From NCBI GenBank assembly GCA_012511485.1, contig JAAZFZ010000083.1, forward strand, positions 1 to 7,114: a DNA stretch of 7,114 nt, in the 5' to 3' direction. Origin of the DNA: Clostridiales bacterium. Its GTDB lineage: Bacteria; Bacillota; Clostridia; Oscillospirales; Acutalibacteraceae. Both the position numbers and the translations under genes were made by a program. Below the pieces are notes generated by a model. The model searched no databases, was not told the DNA's origin, and saw only the letters and a list, made by a program, of their open reading frames with translations. Each line of letters begins with the position of its first letter. Position 1 is the first letter of the stretch. Shown in pieces: positions 5,439 to 7,114 of the stretch.

Positions 5439-6338
5439 ATGATTGATGTAATTAGTGTTACAAAAAAATACGGCGATTTCACTGCTATAAAAGACCTGTC
5501 TTTCCATGTTGAAAAAGCTTCAATTTACGGGCTGGTCGGCTATAACGGTGCAGGCAAAACAACCCTTCTTAAAACAATGGCGGGCGTTTTTAAGGCGGAC
5601 TCAGGAGAAGTTAGGATGTTTGGCGATAATGTTTTTGATAATCCTGCAGTTAAGCAGCGTGTATTTTATGTGCCTGATGATTTATATTTCAAATTTAACG
5701 CAAGTATGGAAAGAATGGCTAAATTCTATAGAAACTATTATCCGAAATTCAGCATGAGCACCTTTGATAAACTATCTGAGCTTTTCGGGCTCGATAAAAC
5801 AAAAAAGATTAATGGCTTTTCAAAAGGTATGCAGAGGCAGGCAGAAATGGTGCTTGGTATGTCCACACTGCCGGATATCCTGCTGCTTGATGAGAGCTTT
5901 GACGGGCTCGACCCGGCAAAAAGGAACATGGCAAAAAAGCTTTTGCTTGAATATATGGTGGAGAAGGGCTGTTCAATAGTGGTATCCTCACACAACCTGC
6001 ATGAGCTTGCCGATATCTGCGACCATATCGGGCTTATCAACGGGCAGAGGATAGTTATTGACTGCTCTGTTGATGAAATGAGCGGCAGCCGCTGCAAATT
6101 CAGGGTCATTTTTGACAGAGATGTTGAGCAAAGCGAGTTTGAAGGCATTAATATTAAGCGCTTCTCAAAAGAGGGCAAGATTATTAACCTTACTGCTGAA
6201 GGCGATAATGACACGGTTGAAGAAAAGCTCCGTTCTATGTCACCTCTGCTCGTTGAAAAATTCCCGCTTTCGCTTGAAGAAATTTTTCTTGAAGAAATGG
6301 AGGATACGGAGTATGACCTTACAAAAATCTTTGAATAA
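5439..6338 (+). CDS. ABC transporter ATP-binding protein (YtrB-like)
   Basis: This 299-residue cytoplasmic ATPase would power the permease encoded next. The nucleotide-binding domain spans about 1-210. Walker A is G34-Y-N-G-A-G-K40-T-T42, the signature is F127-S-K-G-M131 instead of the standard LSGGQ, Walker B is I-L-L-L-D151-E152 with catalytic Glu, the D-loop contains G156-L-D-P159, and the switch His is H185 in S-S-H. The Q-loop position reads Y77-V-P-D80-D81, so the usual Gln appears replaced by Asp. Residues about 211-299 form the small C-terminal domain common in ABC-2 exporter ATPases. The gene follows the GntR repressor by one base, and its 3' end overlaps the permease start by 26 bp, indicating one coupled transcript under the palindromic operator. 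In known YtrA-linked systems the transporter exports or responds to envelope-active compounds; the substrate here is not deducible. The annotated start is the ATG at 5439, not the upstream ATG at 5406. Confidence 0.95.
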   Translation: MIDVISVTKKYGDFTAIKDLSFHVEKASIYGLVGYNGAGKTTLLKTMAGVFKADSGEVRMFGDNVFDNPAVKQRVFYVPDDLYFKFNASMERMAKFYRNYYPKFSMSTFDKLSELFGLDKTKKINGFSKGMQRQAEMVLGMSTLPDILLLDESFDGLDPAKRNMAKKLLLEYMVEKGCSIVVSSHNLHELADICDHIGLINGQRIVIDCSVDEMSGSRCKFRVIFDRDVEQSEFEGINIKRFSKEGKIINLTAEGDNDTVEEKLRSMSPLLVEKFPLSLEEIFLEEMEDTEYDLTKIFE

Positions 6339-7114
6339 AACCTTCAGGTATACTTTCTTTTCAGCTATCAAGAGTTATTTTTATATTCCTCTTATTGGCC
6401 TTGCAATATTAACCTTTTCAATTCCTGTTTCTTCACTTTATATTTTAAAATCTCTTGTTGAATCTTATAAAGCGGAGTCAACTCCCCAAAATGTGCTCAA
6501 GATTTCTGATTTTTATAAGTATTGCATATTTCGAGGCAGTGAAATGGGTTCATACGCCGACCTAATGATAAGGGTTTGTATTGTAATCCTATCTGTAATT
6601 CTTGCCGTTATGCTGTTCAGATTCATTACCAGCAAGAAAACCGTCAATGTATATTTCAGCCTTGCCATCACAAGAAAAAACCTTTTCATGTCAAACTTCT
6701 TTGCAGGCATTGTGATGTTGTTTGTTGTTATTTTCATCCCGTTTTTCAGTACTGCCATTATTAACGCTTCAATTATCGGCTCAAGCAGGGAGTTATGGTT
6801 AGCAACAATTTATTATATATTAAATTATTTTGTCCTTGCCTTGATTTCCTTCGGCATATCTGCTGTAGTTATCAGCGTTGTGGGCACGGTTGCGGAAAGT
6901 ATTGTGTTCTCGGGAACGGTTATAACATTTACATCCATATTCTTCTTCTGTATGGAAGCACTGATGAATATTTTTGTTTGGGGATCACCGTATAACAACT
7001 TTATTTATAACAGTGGTGCATCTCTGAAATTAATATACCAGGCATCTAACCCAGTTTTGTTCGGACGAAGCAGTGCTTCTTCACTGTGTGAATTAAGAAG
7101 AGATGGTCTAAAAT
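6313..7114 (+). CDS. ABC-2-type transporter permease, 3' end beyond window
   Basis: An open frame of 267 codons runs from the ATG at 6313 to the window edge without a stop. GGAGG at 6299-6303 lies 9 nt before the ATG, inside the ATPase gene, and the two genes overlap by 26 bp, so translation is probably coupled. The product is strongly hydrophobic, with about five membrane segments so far: roughly 24-47, 84-104, 128-152, 163-191 and 194-222. The cytoplasmic turn I-T-R-K-N-L-F-M-S-N (119-128) matches the S/T-R-K-x-L-F-x-S motif common in exporter permeases of GntR-linked ABC systems, where it probably contacts the ATPase. Residues 48-80 form a polar loop, probably outside, between the first two helices. 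It should assemble with the preceding ATPase into an exporter of unknown substrate. The remaining C-terminus, and any further gene of the operon, lie outside the window. Confidence 0.88.
   Translation, partial: MTLQKSLNKTFRYTFFSAIKSYFYIPLIGLAILTFSIPVSSLYILKSLVESYKAESTPQNVLKISDFYKYCIFRGSEMGSYADLMIRVCIVILSVILAVMLFRFITSKKTVNVYFSLAITRKNLFMSNFFAGIVMLFVVIFIPFFSTAIINASIIGSSRELWLATIYYILNYFVLALISFGISAVVISVVGTVAESIVFSGTVITFTSIFFFCMEALMNIFVWGSPYNNFIYNSGASLKLIYQASNPVLFGRSSASSLCELRRDGLK

Noticed and set aside
5738..6214. 158-codon minus-strand reading frame opposite the ABC ATPase
   Set aside because: It is an antisense shadow of a clearly conserved ATPase; the serine-rich translation has no family features.

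Overview
The window looks like a chromosomal segment from a low-to-moderate GC Gram-positive anaerobe of the class Clostridia, possibly a gut Oscillospiraceae/Ruminococcaceae-type bacterium. The signs are strong AGGAGG-type ribosome sites, near-consensus TTGACA/TATAAT promoters, AT-rich intergenic DNA and gene families common in that group. The taxonomic call is an inference from style, not a search. The standard code fits: the stops used are TAA, TGA and TAG. No tRNA, rRNA, CRISPR array, transposase or phage gene is visible.

Left part (1-3094, + strand): two separately transcribed genes for exported proteins. The first (146-1468) is a membrane-anchored extracytoplasmic protein with an unassigned N-terminal domain and about five Asp-box (BNR) repeats. 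The second (1736-3094) is a PHP-family metallo-phosphoesterase with a signal peptide, a full set of predicted metal ligands and a C-terminal beta-sandwich-like domain. A long hairpin (1490-1532) and a strong promoter (1679-1707) separate them.

Middle (3158-4845): a bidirectional terminator separates the PHP gene from a convergent nucleobase permease of the NCS2/UraA family (3225-4721, - strand). A perfect 11-bp tandem repeat overlaps a candidate promoter upstream of the permease and could be its operator.

Right part (4984-7114, + strand): a compact operon with a consensus promoter, a perfect 10-bp inverted repeat over the predicted transcription start, a short YtrA-type GntR repressor, an ABC ATPase starting one base after the repressor stop, and an ABC-2-type permease whose start overlaps the ATPase end by 26 bp and which runs off the window. 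This is the known GntR(YtrA)-ABC exporter arrangement. The repressor probably binds the palindrome and silences its own operon until a signal, often cell-envelope stress or an antimicrobial in studied relatives, relieves it.

I found no clearly new biological system. The most useful leads are the two operator-like elements, the exported PHP enzyme beside an Asp-box surface protein, and several motif departures in otherwise familiar families.
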